Part shown: one piece after another, positions 44,155-53,093 of the stretch
Layout of the letters: every line of letters begins with the position of its first letter
Position numbering within the stretch: position 1 is the first letter of the stretch
Assembly: GCA_964548275.1 (NCBI GenBank)
Contig: CAZJQI010000014.1
Location: 12,364-76,363, forward strand
Source of the DNA: JAUVUV01 sp964548275
Lineage (GTDB): Bacteria; Gemmatimonadota; Glassbacteria; GWA2-58-10
Length of the DNA stretch: 64,000 bases
Direction: 5' to 3'
The notes under the pieces: generated by a model
The model's database searches: none
Seen by the model: the letters and a program-made list of their open reading frames with translations, nothing else
Told to the model about the DNA's origin: nothing
Translations under genes and position numbers: made by a program

Positions 44155-46305
44155 CTGAACAAAAAATCGAAACTTGATTTCAAGCCTTGCCCTGGCCGTC
44201 CCTTTCCATTCGGGGCCACACTCGTGCCCGGCGGGTGCCGTTTCAGCCTGTTCAGCCGGCACGCAACGGCCGCCTGGCTGCAAATATACGCCACTCCTCA
44301 GGACAGCAGTCCGATAGCCGAATTCGAACTTGATGCGCAGATCAACCGCACCGGAGATATCTGGCATATCGAGCTGGAGGGTGCAACCGAGGGACTTCTT
44401 TACCTCTGGCGGGCGGACGGCCCGAACGCTCCGGAACAGGGACACCGTTTCAATCCCCGGATCCCCATTCTTGACCCCTGGGCACGTGCCGTGGCCGGAG
44501 AATACAGATGGGAAATCGGTCAAAGCTTCGATGCAGGCGCTGCGGGGGCTCAGCCTTCCTCTTACCTGCCGCCCAAGTGCCTGGTGATCAAAAACGACTT
44601 TGACTGGCGCGGCGACAGGCACCCGGGCATACCGCCTGAGGAGAGTATCATTTACGAGCTTCACGTGCGTGGTTTTACCCGCCACCCATCAAGCGGGGTC
44701 AAGCACCCCGGCACTTTTCTGGGCCTGATCGAAAAAATAGATTACCTGAAAACGCTCGGCGTTACTGCTGTGGAACTTCTGCCGGTTCACGAGTTCAACG
44801 AGAACGAGTTGCTTCTGAGAAACTCCGAAACCGGGGAAAGGCTCAAGAATTACTGGGGCTACAGCCCTGTGCTGTTTTTTGCCCCGAAAAGCGGTTATGC
44901 AGGAGGCGACCCGCAGGACGGCGCCCAGGTGATCGAGTTCAAGACAATGGTGCGCGCCTTTCACGAGGCCGGAATCGAGGTAATCCTGGATGTGGTTTTC
45001 AACCACACTGCCGAGGGAAACAAAACCGGGCCGACACTCTCTTTTCGCGGACTGGACAACAGAATCTACTACCTTCTTGATGAAAAAAACCCCGGCATTT
45101 ACCTGAACTATTCAGGCTGCGGCAATACCCTTAATTGCAACCACCCGGTGGTGCGCGGCTTCATTCGCAACTGCCTGCGATACTGGGTGGTCAAGATGCA
45201 CGTGGACGGTTTCCGGTTCGACCTGGCCTCGATACTCGGCCGGGACAGAAAAGGTAACATACTGGTTAACCCGCCCCTGCTGGAGTCAATCGCTGAGGAC
45301 CCGATCCTTCGACACGTGAAAATAATCGCAGAGGCCTGGGACGCCGCCGGAGCTTACCAGGTTGGCTCTTTCCCGGGAAGGCGCTGGTCAGAGTGGAACG
45401 GCCGTTTTCGGGATGACGTGCGCTGGTTCTGGCGTGGAGACCGGTTCGGCCGCAACAGTCTCGGCTCCAGGATTACCGGCTCGAGCGATATTTACATCTC
45501 AAGCGGCAAGCTTCCCCGAAATTCGATTAATTTCATCACCTCCCACGACGGTTTCACGCTCAACGACCTGGTCAGCTACAATGAGAAACACAACGAGGCC
45601 AACGGCCAGGATAACTGGGACGGGGACAACAACAACCTGAGCTGCAATTTCGGCGTGGAGGGCCCGAGTGAGGATCCGGCAGTCGAACGCCTTCGCCTGC
45701 GCCAGATCAAGAACTTCCTCGCCACGCTTCTCCTGAGCCAGGGCGTGCCGATGATGCTTGCGGGCGACGAGATGCGGCGCACCCAGGCTGGCAACAACAA
45801 CGCTTACTGCCAGGACAATGAAATAAGCTGGCTCGACTGGACCCTGCTTGAGAAAAACCGCCCCCTTTTCGAATTCACCAGACGCCTGATCGGATTCCGC
45901 AAGGCACACCATGTATTCCGCCGCAAGAGTTTTTTGACAGGCACTGACTACGACAGGGACGGCCGCGCCGATATCGAATGGTACGAGCCACGTGGCAGAC
46001 CGGTTCGCTGGGATTGCAACCGGCCCTCGCTCGGCTGCTATCTCAACGGCAGCAAACAGGAGACTGACAACGAAAAGGCCGATTGGGATTTTTACCTGAT
46101 TTTCAACGCCGGCCGCAACACCCACCGTTTCTGGCTGCCACAGCTGCCAGAAGGCACAAATTGGAAACGTGCGCTGGATACTGCGCTGGAAGGGGAAAAC
46201 TCGATGGTTGAGCCGGGAGCTGACCTTTTTGTGCTGGAAAACCAGGAATCTTACCTGTTGCAGGGCCACTCATGCGTGCTGCTGGCGGCTATGAAGCACC
46301 AATAA
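44155..46305 (+). CDS. glgX: Glycogen debranching enzyme GlgX (GH13)
   Basis: GlgX hydrolyses alpha-1,6 branches in glycogen limit dextrins. An N-terminal CBM48-like domain precedes the GH13 barrel, with catalytic regions DVVFNHTAEG, VDGFRFDLASILG (nucleophile Asp), IIAEAWDAAG (acid Glu) and FITSHDGFTLNDLVSYN. Homology clearly begins before the first usable GTG (44224): the in-frame codons upstream read PGRPFPFGATLVPGG, the normal family N-terminus. No ATG, GTG or TTG lies between the TAA at 44128 and that GTG, so CTG 44155, with AGGA six bases ahead, is proposed as the start (716 residues). Confidence 0.9.
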   Translation: MNKKSKLDFKPCPGRPFPFGATLVPGGCRFSLFSRHATAAWLQIYATPQDSSPIAEFELDAQINRTGDIWHIELEGATEGLLYLWRADGPNAPEQGHRFNPRIPILDPWARAVAGEYRWEIGQSFDAGAAGAQPSSYLPPKCLVIKNDFDWRGDRHPGIPPEESIIYELHVRGFTRHPSSGVKHPGTFLGLIEKIDYLKTLGVTAVELLPVHEFNENELLLRNSETGERLKNYWGYSPVLFFAPKSGYAGGDPQDGAQVIEFKTMVRAFHEAGIEVILDVVFNHTAEGNKTGPTLSFRGLDNRIYYLLDEKNPGIYLNYSGCGNTLNCNHPVVRGFIRNCLRYWVVKMHVDGFRFDLASILGRDRKGNILVNPPLLESIAEDPILRHVKIIAEAWDAAGAYQVGSFPGRRWSEWNGRFRDDVRWFWRGDRFGRNSLGSRITGSSDIYISSGKLPRNSINFITSHDGFTLNDLVSYNEKHNEANGQDNWDGDNNNLSCNFGVEGPSEDPAVERLRLRQIKNFLATLLLSQGVPMMLAGDEMRRTQAGNNNAYCQDNEISWLDWTLLEKNRPLFEFTRRLIGFRKAHHVFRRKSFLTGTDYDRDGRADIEWYEPRGRPVRWDCNRPSLGCYLNGSKQETDNEKADWDFYLIFNAGRNTHRFWLPQLPEGTNWKRALDTALEGENSMVEPGADLFVLENQESYLLQGHSCVLLAAMKHQ

Positions 46306-46310
46306 ATTTA

Positions 46311-46350
46311 AGCCCTGTTCGGGCGGCCGATCGGCCGCCCGAACAGGGCT
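46311..46350. terminator. 40-base perfect palindrome after glgX
   Basis: Bases 46311-46330 are the exact reverse complement of 46331-46350 with no spacer. The arms begin AGCCCTGTTC and the centre is GGCCGATCGGCC. It lies five bases past the glgX stop. As RNA it would form a very strong hairpin, although no T run follows, so a terminator or 3' end stabiliser is possible. It also marks the border to the AT-rich island. Confidence 0.7.
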
Positions 46351-46392
46351 CGTTCAGCGTGTCTGGAAAAAATACGTAATCGAACTTTTAAA

Positions 46393-46719
46393 TTACAGCA
46401 TTAAGTTTCGAGAGCATAACCAGGTGGGCTGCAGAAGCTTGAGGAAAGGGATATTTTTATTCCATTTGTTTTTGCAGTATTCATTAATAGCTTTTTCTAA
46501 AGTTCTCCTGGTTAATAAAGCACAGTGAATCTTTTGATCCGGAAGACCTTGTAAATGATCTATTATATCCTCAACAGATATATCTCCAACTTCATCCACC
46601 TTTTTTCCTCTTATCATCTCTACGAGAGCTGAACCAGAGGCGTAAGAGCCTGCACAACCTATTGCTTGAAATTTCGCATCTTTTATCAAACCAGATTCAA
46701 TTATCAAATAAGACTCCAT
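46393..46719 (-). pseudogene. Truncated NifU/IscU-like scaffold
   Basis: The frame matches the iron-sulfur scaffold IscU/NifU from residue 1 (ESYLIIESGLIKDAKFQAIGCAGSYASGSA) to the third-Cys region QKIHCALL, so Cys22 and Cys66 stand for the second and third scaffold cysteines. The first conserved Cys should lie in CGDTM just upstream; the in-frame bases there read SGDTM, with Ser in its place, and a TGA stop sits seven codons before that. No ribosome site precedes the ATG. The N-terminal third is therefore missing, and the gene is probably broken or highly diverged. It lies at the end of the metal island. Confidence 0.65.
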
Positions 46720-46942
46720 CGTGTCGCCACTTTGTATTTCTACTCAGGGTTGCTTCTGGAAAAGATTGCCAAAGTGTCTGCCTATTTCTTTGAAAACAAT
46801 TAAAACAAAATTATACCTGTTAAAACTTTTAAAAAGAGCTGCTCTAAAATCTCTGATGCTCAATTTAATCGTATTTAAGTCATCTTACCGCATAAAATTG
46901 GGCATTAATGCTAAATATTATTCGAATTGATTGCAGGTGAGT

Positions 46943-47662
46943 TTAAAGCAGTTGCCAAGCCTTTAGGCCTAATAATATATATCTCAAGCCAAATACGGTA
47001 AGAAAAGCACAACTGATCCCGAAAAGCCATTTTTTATATGCTAAAAGTCTAACCGCAAACGCTCCCAAAGCGAAACCAAGTAGTGGATAAATCGAGGAAG
47101 AAAGACTGAAAATAAAGCCAATAGCAAAGGCCTTGAAAATTGGGACATTTAGTAATATTGGTACCAAAATCGCAAGCTTACCGCACATAGACGCTCCCCT
47201 CATTGCACCAATAGACATGCCAACTGAAAATCCGGCCACCGATCCCTTGTTTACGGTCCTTTTCATATCAACCCTGGCCTGTCTGGTAATCGGTTCGAAT
47301 TCCGCTTCTTCAGAAACACAAATGTTACAGATACCGCTACATTGTTCCGGTCTTTCTCCCTCGTGAACATGAGGTTCCGACCAGGGCAATTTCCAGTTAA
47401 GTATTCTCGTAACAACAAGGTACAGACTGAAAGCAAGCAGAAGTAACCCCGATAATACATTAAGTAAATTCCTATCCAGAGAGACGAACTTCCCTACAGC
47501 GGCAACCACAACCGAGAGAATACAAATAGCTATAAATCTCCCTAAAAGGTACCCGCCACAGGTGGATCGATTCGTAGCCTGAAGGGAAAATACCAGAATT
47601 GCGCAAAGCCAGAGGTTACCGAAGGAGAACCCGAGAAGAAGAGCTACTAAATAATCGTTCAC
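46943..47662 (-). CDS. Polytopic membrane protein with His/Cys loop
   Basis: A 239-residue protein with about six membrane segments in two halves, resembling the DsbD/UreH/TauE-type transporter fold. Between the halves a loop of about 45 residues carries likely metal ligands: His98, His100, Cys108, Cys112 and Cys115. The second half has GFSVGMSIGAMRGASMCGKLA. The likely role is metal or thiol transport; the fold family is uncertain. It starts at GTG 47662 with a weak ribosome site and follows the metal ABC permease genes after a 247-base gap that holds its own inverted repeat. Confidence 0.65.
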   Translation of the reverse strand: MNDYLVALLLGFSFGNLWLCAILVFSLQATNRSTCGGYLLGRFIAICILSVVVAAVGKFVSLDRNLLNVLSGLLLLAFSLYLVVTRILNWKLPWSEPHVHEGERPEQCSGICNICVSEEAEFEPITRQARVDMKRTVNKGSVAGFSVGMSIGAMRGASMCGKLAILVPILLNVPIFKAFAIGFIFSLSSSIYPLLGFALGAFAVRLLAYKKWLFGISCAFLTVFGLRYILLGLKAWQLL

Positions 47663-47706
47663 AGAAAATATTATCCTCTCTTTTTACGTTTTGTTTAACC
47701 ATCTCT

Positions 47707-47726
47707 ACAATATAGTGGAATATTGT
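47707..47726. promoter_or_regulatory. Inverted repeat ahead of the His/Cys-loop gene
   Basis: ACAATAT (47707-47713) and ATATTGT (47720-47726) form a perfect 7-6-7 inverted repeat 45 bases upstream of the GTG. On the minus strand the downstream arm includes TATATT, a possible -10, so a bound dimer could block transcription. A TTGACA lies further upstream on the same strand. The rest of the 247-base gap shows nothing clear. Confidence 0.4.
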
Positions 47727-47909
47727 GTTTTGAGCCAGGAAATGTTATCCGATCAAGGTTGTCAAATGTATATATCTCTATCTTAAAGATTTAAAATGGG
47801 AGAGCGTTCCTCTAAATTCGTTGTGATACCTTAGGCAAAATTCTGAGTGAAATCACGAATTCTACCCAACCATACATCATGTGATAATCAAAACAATCCA
47901 CTTCATTCA

Positions 47910-48839
47910 TCATGATTTCGGAGCACCCTGGTTTGAAATATCACCCGCAGCCTCCGGAATGGCACCTTTGCTTTCAGCAACACCAAACAGATTTAATTTC
48001 CTTGTTATTAATGCAAGTACCAGGGCAACTCCTAAAAATAAGATCACCGAAGGGCCGCTGGGTACATCCATGGTCCATGAAAAATACAGGCCAAGCATGG
48101 TTACGAGTGTTCCAACCACCCAGCCGATTGTTATCCGGGCTGACCAACTTTGTGAAAATAATACAGATATAGATGCAGGAATAATTAAAAATGCAAAAAC
48201 TACTAAAATCCCTCCAATCTTCACAGAATGTATAACAACTATGCCGAGTGTGAAATAAAAGAAAAAATCCCATAGTTTTACGTTTACACCTTTTTCTTTG
48301 GCTTTTTGATAATCCTCTGATATTGGCAGGATTTTATCTCTGAATTTATAATGCAGTGCTCCTATTATGCTATAGACAATAAATGATTTCAGGATTTCAC
48401 TCCATTTGACCCACAGGATAGAACCGACCAGCATTTCCTTCACGTGCATCTCTCCGCCTGCTCCTTTATCAATTAAAATCACTGCTCCGGTTGTTGCAAC
48501 TGCGAATGTAATGCCTATTAAGGCTTCAATGGAAACGTATATTTTTTCGCTCTTCAAAAAAGTAAAAACAACCGCAGCAATGAATACAAGTACTAAGGAG
48601 AAAAAATAAGCTATGATACCTCCTTCATGAGCAGTATAAGACACTATTCCCCAGGCACTCGAAACTTCAACCGGTAATATCATGGAAATAGTGCCTCCCA
48701 TTGCAGCAATTTGAGCCATGGCAATGTCTATAAAAATTATTTCCCGCTTAAGAACGTGTATCCCAAAGTATCCGTGTATCCCTACAAGCGTTAAACAAGC
48801 CACAAATGGGGCAAACATAATTATCAGTGCTGTTGGCAT
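47910..48839 (-). CDS. Metal ABC transporter permease (ZnuB/TroD family)
   Basis: A 309-residue membrane protein of the ABC-3 family that imports zinc, manganese or iron. It has eight to nine membrane segments, the typical start LVGIHGYFGIHVLKREIIFIDIAMAQIAAMG and the conserved IGGILVVFAFLIIPASI near the end. GGAG lies five bases before the ATG. It is ten bases downstream of a second, related permease, so the channel is probably a heterodimer as in TroC/TroD. AT-rich composition sets it apart from the flanking genes. Confidence 0.92.
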   Translation of the reverse strand: MPTALIIMFAPFVACLTLVGIHGYFGIHVLKREIIFIDIAMAQIAAMGGTISMILPVEVSSAWGIVSYTAHEGGIIAYFFSLVLVFIAAVVFTFLKSEKIYVSIEALIGITFAVATTGAVILIDKGAGGEMHVKEMLVGSILWVKWSEILKSFIVYSIIGALHYKFRDKILPISEDYQKAKEKGVNVKLWDFFFYFTLGIVVIHSVKIGGILVVFAFLIIPASISVLFSQSWSARITIGWVVGTLVTMLGLYFSWTMDVPSGPSVILFLGVALVLALITRKLNLFGVAESKGAIPEAAGDISNQGAPKS

Positions 48840-48849
48840 GGCATCTCCA

Positions 48850-49695
48850 TTATTCAGTAACTCTTTTTAATCTGTTAGATTTCCCGAAAATAATTTTCCC
48901 GAATGCCAGGATAAAAACAAATAATCCTATCAAACAAACAATAGCTGGACCGTTTGATATATCCAGGTTATAGGAAATTATCATACCAACTACAGAACCG
49001 ATTATTCCGATAAGCCAGCTCAAGATAAACCTGTATTTCCACTGTCGAGTAAAGATCGTTGCGATGGATGTAGGTGCAATGAGCAACGTAAACACAAGAA
49101 AGATGCCACCAATTGGAACGGCCTTAACCACAACGATCCCAAAGGTGATATAAAATATCAATTCCAGTACTCTGACTTTTTTGTAAGAGAAAGGGAATCT
49201 ATCCTTTGATTCAGATATTTTTATAAAGTATTTGCCAAGGAAAATGTGTATAATCCCAATAACGGCAAACGTAATAAGGCATGATATAATATGATCCCAG
49301 GTACACCAGAGTATGTTCCCGGTTATTGTTTTTGTGATATAGTTGGAACCACCCGGGATATACTCTGCAAAAAGCATGGCAATTCCAAGACTCAGACCAT
49401 ATATAATACCTATTATAGCTTCCTGGGGAATTCGCTGTTTTTCAAATTTCGTGAGGGCAAAAAATGAAATTACCACAAGGGTAAAAATCATCGATACAGC
49501 CTCAACGGAAAATGATTCCTCTGCAAAGCCCATCAAAATGCCAATCATGGTTCCGAGGGCAGCAATCTGTGCAAGGGCGATATCAATAAAAATAATACCG
49601 CGCGTTAAAATATGATTTCCGAAATAACCCAATATACCTGCAAGTAGAACACATGCAATAATCGGCACTGAAAGAAATATAATATTTTCTAACAT
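48850..49695 (-). CDS. Metal ABC transporter permease (ZnuB/TroC family)
   Basis: The first of two ABC-3 permeases, 281 residues. It shares the pattern of its neighbour: LAGILGYFGNHILTRGIIFIDIALAQIAALG at the N-terminus and IGGIFLVFTLLIAPTSI in the second half. ATG 49695 is preferred to GTG 49707 because GAGG lies at a suitable distance. It follows the binding-protein gene by 19 bases. No ATP-binding subunit is encoded in this cluster. Confidence 0.92.
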   Translation of the reverse strand: MLENIIFLSVPIIACVLLAGILGYFGNHILTRGIIFIDIALAQIAALGTMIGILMGFAEESFSVEAVSMIFTLVVISFFALTKFEKQRIPQEAIIGIIYGLSLGIAMLFAEYIPGGSNYITKTITGNILWCTWDHIISCLITFAVIGIIHIFLGKYFIKISESKDRFPFSYKKVRVLELIFYITFGIVVVKAVPIGGIFLVFTLLIAPTSIATIFTRQWKYRFILSWLIGIIGSVVGMIISYNLDISNGPAIVCLIGLFVFILAFGKIIFGKSNRLKRVTE

Positions 49696-49714
49696 AGGTA
49701 TGGGCACCTCACAA

Positions 49715-50806
49715 TCATTTTACAACATCTGGTAAATTTGCATTAATTTGGTCAATCCAGTAATCTATCAATTGAAAACTATCTGTGATTTCAGGTAATC
49801 CTCCAACACTTACGGGCAGATATACAGCCTTTATACCTGTTCTATCCTCAATCATCTGGGGCGATTCCCTTTCAAAATAACTGGCCACAACCATCACCTT
49901 TATATTCTGGTCCTTAATAAGCTTAATCACATTCTGGACATGTTTGGCTGATGGAGGAATTCCCGGTTTCGGCTCAATGTAGCCGGCAATTTCCAATCCG
50001 AATGTATCTGCAAAGTAGATCCAATTTTTATGATAAGCCACAACTCTTAACCCACGGAACGGCAGCGCTTTTTTGAGCCAGCCGCCGAGCTTATTAATCA
50101 GCTTTTCTCCCTCCAGTTCTCTATCGAGAAAGGTAAAGAGTGTTTTGTTCTCCAGAAGCTTACAAAGCGTCTCGCCGCCAAACATATCAACCAGTTCGTC
50201 ACCAAACAGCGCCCTGTCCATTTTATCAAGATACTCATCTCTTTCCATCTTGTAAAATTCGGCATTCGCCGGATCAACTTTCATCAAACCAACAGTAATA
50301 TTTCTGGCGACAATCTTTAAATTCAGGGGACCGGTTTGTATATGCGGGTTCCCCATAGTATGAATGTCGCCTTGTGTCCGGTCTACAATTTCAACTTTTT
50401 GAAGAACCTTAACGCCTTCAGAAACAGATACAAAACCGATTTCGCCATCCATTATCTTTTTATTACGTGCTTTGTCCAGTAAAGTAGTAGACCATTGTTC
50501 GAGGTCCATGCCGGTGGTGACCCACATATCTGCAGACCTGAGTAATACTGCAAAGCTGGGTTTCGGCGGTACAAAATGCGGATCCTGATCACCGTGTGAT
50601 AGGTGACTTACTTCGGCATTATTATCGGTGATAAATCTTGCAATAGCATCATAATCGGCGAATGAGGTGACGATCTTTAACCTTTTGCTATCATCGCTTC
50701 CGCCACGGTACCGATGTCGCTGCTGTTGCCCTGTAAGCTGTGAAAATATAGAAAGTACCAAGACAAGTGACACGCATGTTGGTTTTAAATATTTTAGTAC
50801 GCGCAT
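49715..50806 (-). CDS. Metal-binding lipoprotein-like ABC substrate protein (ZnuA family)
   Basis: A 363-residue periplasmic metal-binding protein of the cluster A-I family. A signal peptide (about 1-26) is followed by KIVTSFADYDAIARFI and metal ligands in the expected order: His77 in DPHFV, His of GNPHIQTGP, His of VVAYHKNWIYF, and the acidic region near the end. A Gln/Arg/His-rich stretch right after the signal peptide (QQQRHRYRGG) is unusual. There is no lipobox Cys at the cleavage site. AAGGAG precedes the ATG. It delivers zinc, manganese or iron to the two permeases downstream. Confidence 0.9.
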   Translation of the reverse strand: MRVLKYLKPTCVSLVLVLSIFSQLTGQQQRHRYRGGSDDSKRLKIVTSFADYDAIARFITDNNAEVSHLSHGDQDPHFVPPKPSFAVLLRSADMWVTTGMDLEQWSTTLLDKARNKKIMDGEIGFVSVSEGVKVLQKVEIVDRTQGDIHTMGNPHIQTGPLNLKIVARNITVGLMKVDPANAEFYKMERDEYLDKMDRALFGDELVDMFGGETLCKLLENKTLFTFLDRELEGEKLINKLGGWLKKALPFRGLRVVAYHKNWIYFADTFGLEIAGYIEPKPGIPPSAKHVQNVIKLIKDQNIKVMVVASYFERESPQMIEDRTGIKAVYLPVSVGGLPEITDSFQLIDYWIDQINANLPDVVK

Positions 50807-50887
50807 CTTACATCTCCTTATAATCTAAAAAAATTTTAATTCTATAAGATACATTCACACTTTATCTTAAATCTGAGAGCTAAAAAT

Positions 50888-52255
50888 TTAATATGCCTCA
50901 TGCTTATGTGGACCCATTGCCCAGCACACATGAAAAATCAGCGAACTGTCATTCGGGTAAGGTCCCGGATTTCCAATTACATTGGTGAATTCTCTGCGCG
51001 AATACTGGTATTGCAGCCGGAAAAAGACAAACTCACTCTGCCAGAAATCGACACAAGCGGTGAAATCCCATTCATGCTGATCATTATCATACGGCAGCTC
51101 TGAATAGCCGAGGCGTCCGGATACCCACCAGCGTGCGTTGAGTTTGTTCTGCAGCGAAGAGTAAAATCCCTTACTGTAAATTTGACCGGTGGGAGTATCA
51201 CGTCTGCTCAGGAGAAGTTCCGTTTTCCAGTCAGTCGTCCTGTATTTGGAACGCCCAACCGGGACCCATTTTAACTCAAAACCCAGATTGCCGACGTAAC
51301 TAAGATACTCTTCAGCCGGGTCGTTGTGCCCGACCGCACCACCCATACGCCACTCGACATAGGTGTCGCGCGTTAATTCATAAAAGTTTGTCATATTACC
51401 GACATACAACAGATTGTATTCCCCCTGGTCGGTAAAGCTGTGTCCGCTTCCTCCCTGTATCACAGAAAAATCAAAAGTGCTCGAACCCGACCAGAAAAGA
51501 GGTTTTGAAAGAAAACCTCCAGCAACGCCGAACCCGCCTATAGGAGCAGAGCTGAACATATCCGCCAGTACTTTCGGACGGTCAAACTGGGGAAGTGCAT
51601 GGTCATGGTACCGGTTGAGCAGCCCGTATTCAGTATTAAAAATGCCGACTTTAAGGTTCATTCGTGCCGGCAGGTTGAGCCATTCCATGTATGCCTCTTC
51701 AATGACTATATCGTTTTCAAAAAATGCGATAAACGTTTTTCCCCTGGTAAACGGGTCCAGCGGGGCGTTAAAGCTTACCGAAAGTTCGCGTAAATAGAAC
51801 CCGTTATTGCCATAGGATACATTGCTCGGTTCAGTTACGTAGCTCTCTTTCGAGGAGCTGATACCGCCAAAAAAATCTCCCGAGACACTAACATTGGGAT
51901 TTAATCTCTGCTGCTGCCTCAGGCCGGAAGTAAATCGATGGCCAATCCCATGTTCTTCCTTTTTCTCAACCGCGGTCAATTTCGTTGCTTCTTCGATCAA
52001 TTTCTGTAATTCGTCTTCCTTTTCTTTTTTCTCCAGGCTGTCTATCCGCTCTTCCAACTCTTTAATCAAGCTGTCCATTTCAGCCTTGATGCTGTCCAGG
52101 TGAGCCTTGACACTGTCCAGTTCCGCTTTATCCTGTCCTGGCCGCCCTATATACGACTCTCTCGCCCTTTGCGCATTCAGTTCGGACACCCCAAGGCAGA
52201 TTAGCAAGATGCCGATAACAGCAACTGGCACTGTGGATTTCAAAGGATTTCGCAT
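50888..52255 (-). CDS. Outer-membrane porin-like protein of the metal cluster
   Basis: A 455-residue exported protein: a signal peptide (about 1-29), a coiled coil of Glu/Lys/Asp heptads at about 43-98, then a beta-rich barrel with many aromatic residues (YLRELSVSFNAPLDPFTRG onward). The layout resembles trimeric porins with an N-terminal coiled coil. The C-terminus ends in GPHKHEAY with two His. It stands directly upstream of the metal-binding protein gene with AAGGAG before its ATG, so it probably lets the metal cross the outer membrane. No TonB box or plug domain is seen. Confidence 0.8.
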   Translation of the reverse strand: MRNPLKSTVPVAVIGILLICLGVSELNAQRARESYIGRPGQDKAELDSVKAHLDSIKAEMDSLIKELEERIDSLEKKEKEDELQKLIEEATKLTAVEKKEEHGIGHRFTSGLRQQQRLNPNVSVSGDFFGGISSSKESYVTEPSNVSYGNNGFYLRELSVSFNAPLDPFTRGKTFIAFFENDIVIEEAYMEWLNLPARMNLKVGIFNTEYGLLNRYHDHALPQFDRPKVLADMFSSAPIGGFGVAGGFLSKPLFWSGSSTFDFSVIQGGSGHSFTDQGEYNLLYVGNMTNFYELTRDTYVEWRMGGAVGHNDPAEEYLSYVGNLGFELKWVPVGRSKYRTTDWKTELLLSRRDTPTGQIYSKGFYSSLQNKLNARWWVSGRLGYSELPYDNDQHEWDFTACVDFWQSEFVFFRLQYQYSRREFTNVIGNPGPYPNDSSLIFHVCWAMGPHKHEAY

Positions 52256-52461
52256 ACCTTAGCTCCTTGCACGGTTATTCGGTTTTTATACAGATAAATC
52301 CACCCTCTGTATTACCCGTGTCGTTAGCTTTCTAAATGCCCGGCCGTAATATCTATCTCTGCATTGAGGTAGAGTTATCCGGAGTTAATATAATGATCGA
52401 ATGGCTAATTCTGGCCCCTCACCAGAGAAAATTCCATACGGGTGGGAGCCAGAAAGTCAGA

Positions 52462-52881
52462 TTAAGCCTGAGCGCTAATACAGTCGGAGGGAAACGAAAC
52501 AGGGGGCGCTCTCAAGCGGTAGTTGCTTGAAGCTGGTTTGTGAGAAACGGATTCGAATGGTAGTTTGTCTGACTTGTAGAATTTTAAAATGGAATTTATC
52601 ACATTGCCCGGGGAGCGAAGGAAAAGCCAGTCATTGAACGTGCAGAGCAGGCAGTCTATCCTGGGCCTGGTTATAATCTTGTGGTTCTCAAAGAGAGGGA
52701 AAGTAGCCTTCGAGCTGTGGCAGTGCGGCCCGACCACAACGACACGGGATGCCGAATCTCCGAGATTCAGGTAATCCACGGCATCGTGACCGTGATGGAA
52801 CTGGAGCCAGCCGGTGAAATAGAGGAAATACAGTGAAAGGAAAAAATTCAACACGGCTGTTTTTTTGACTTTGCACATCAT
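52462..52881 (-). CDS. Small secreted Cys/His protein, DUF2946-like
   Basis: A 139-residue protein with a hydrophobic start (about 8-26), then HHGH (29-32), HCH (53-55), a CLLC motif (77-80) and LRAPP (123-127) near the C-terminus. A CxxC followed by a terminal R-x-PP resembles DUF2946-type proteins that often accompany metal transport genes. Their function is not settled. It is the first gene of the metal island and has a Fur/Zur-type inverted repeat immediately upstream. The start (ATG 52881 or 52878) lacks a good ribosome site. The frame stays open upstream to 53136. Confidence 0.6.
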   Translation of the reverse strand: MMCKVKKTAVLNFFLSLYFLYFTGWLQFHHGHDAVDYLNLGDSASRVVVVGPHCHSSKATFPLFENHKIITRPRIDCLLCTFNDWLFLRSPGNVINSILKFYKSDKLPFESVSHKPASSNYRLRAPPVSFPSDCISAQA

Positions 52882-52884
52882 TTT

Positions 52885-52904
52885 GCAATTGATAATAATT
52901 GCCC
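52885..52904. promoter_or_regulatory. Fur/Zur-type operator ahead of the metal island
   Basis: GCAATT (52885-52890) and AATTGC (52897-52902) form a perfect 6-6-6 inverted repeat. The overlapping TGATAATAATTGCCC matches the Fur-family 7-1-7 box at 11 of 14 fixed positions. It touches the start of the DUF2946-like gene, the expected place for a metal-responsive repressor of the island. Confidence 0.45.
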
Positions 52905-53093
52905 CATGCATTAAAGTCAATAGTTTAGTAAGCCTTTGCATTTTTGCTTCAGGCATCTTGCACCACAACGGCCTGGCAATTACAATTATAAAGAGAGTTT
53001 TTATCTGCACAATACTCAAACTGTCGGCCGGGGTTTTATCAGGCTGAATGAGTTGAGAAACATAGTTAAACCATTTGCGGAGGTTAGAAAAAG

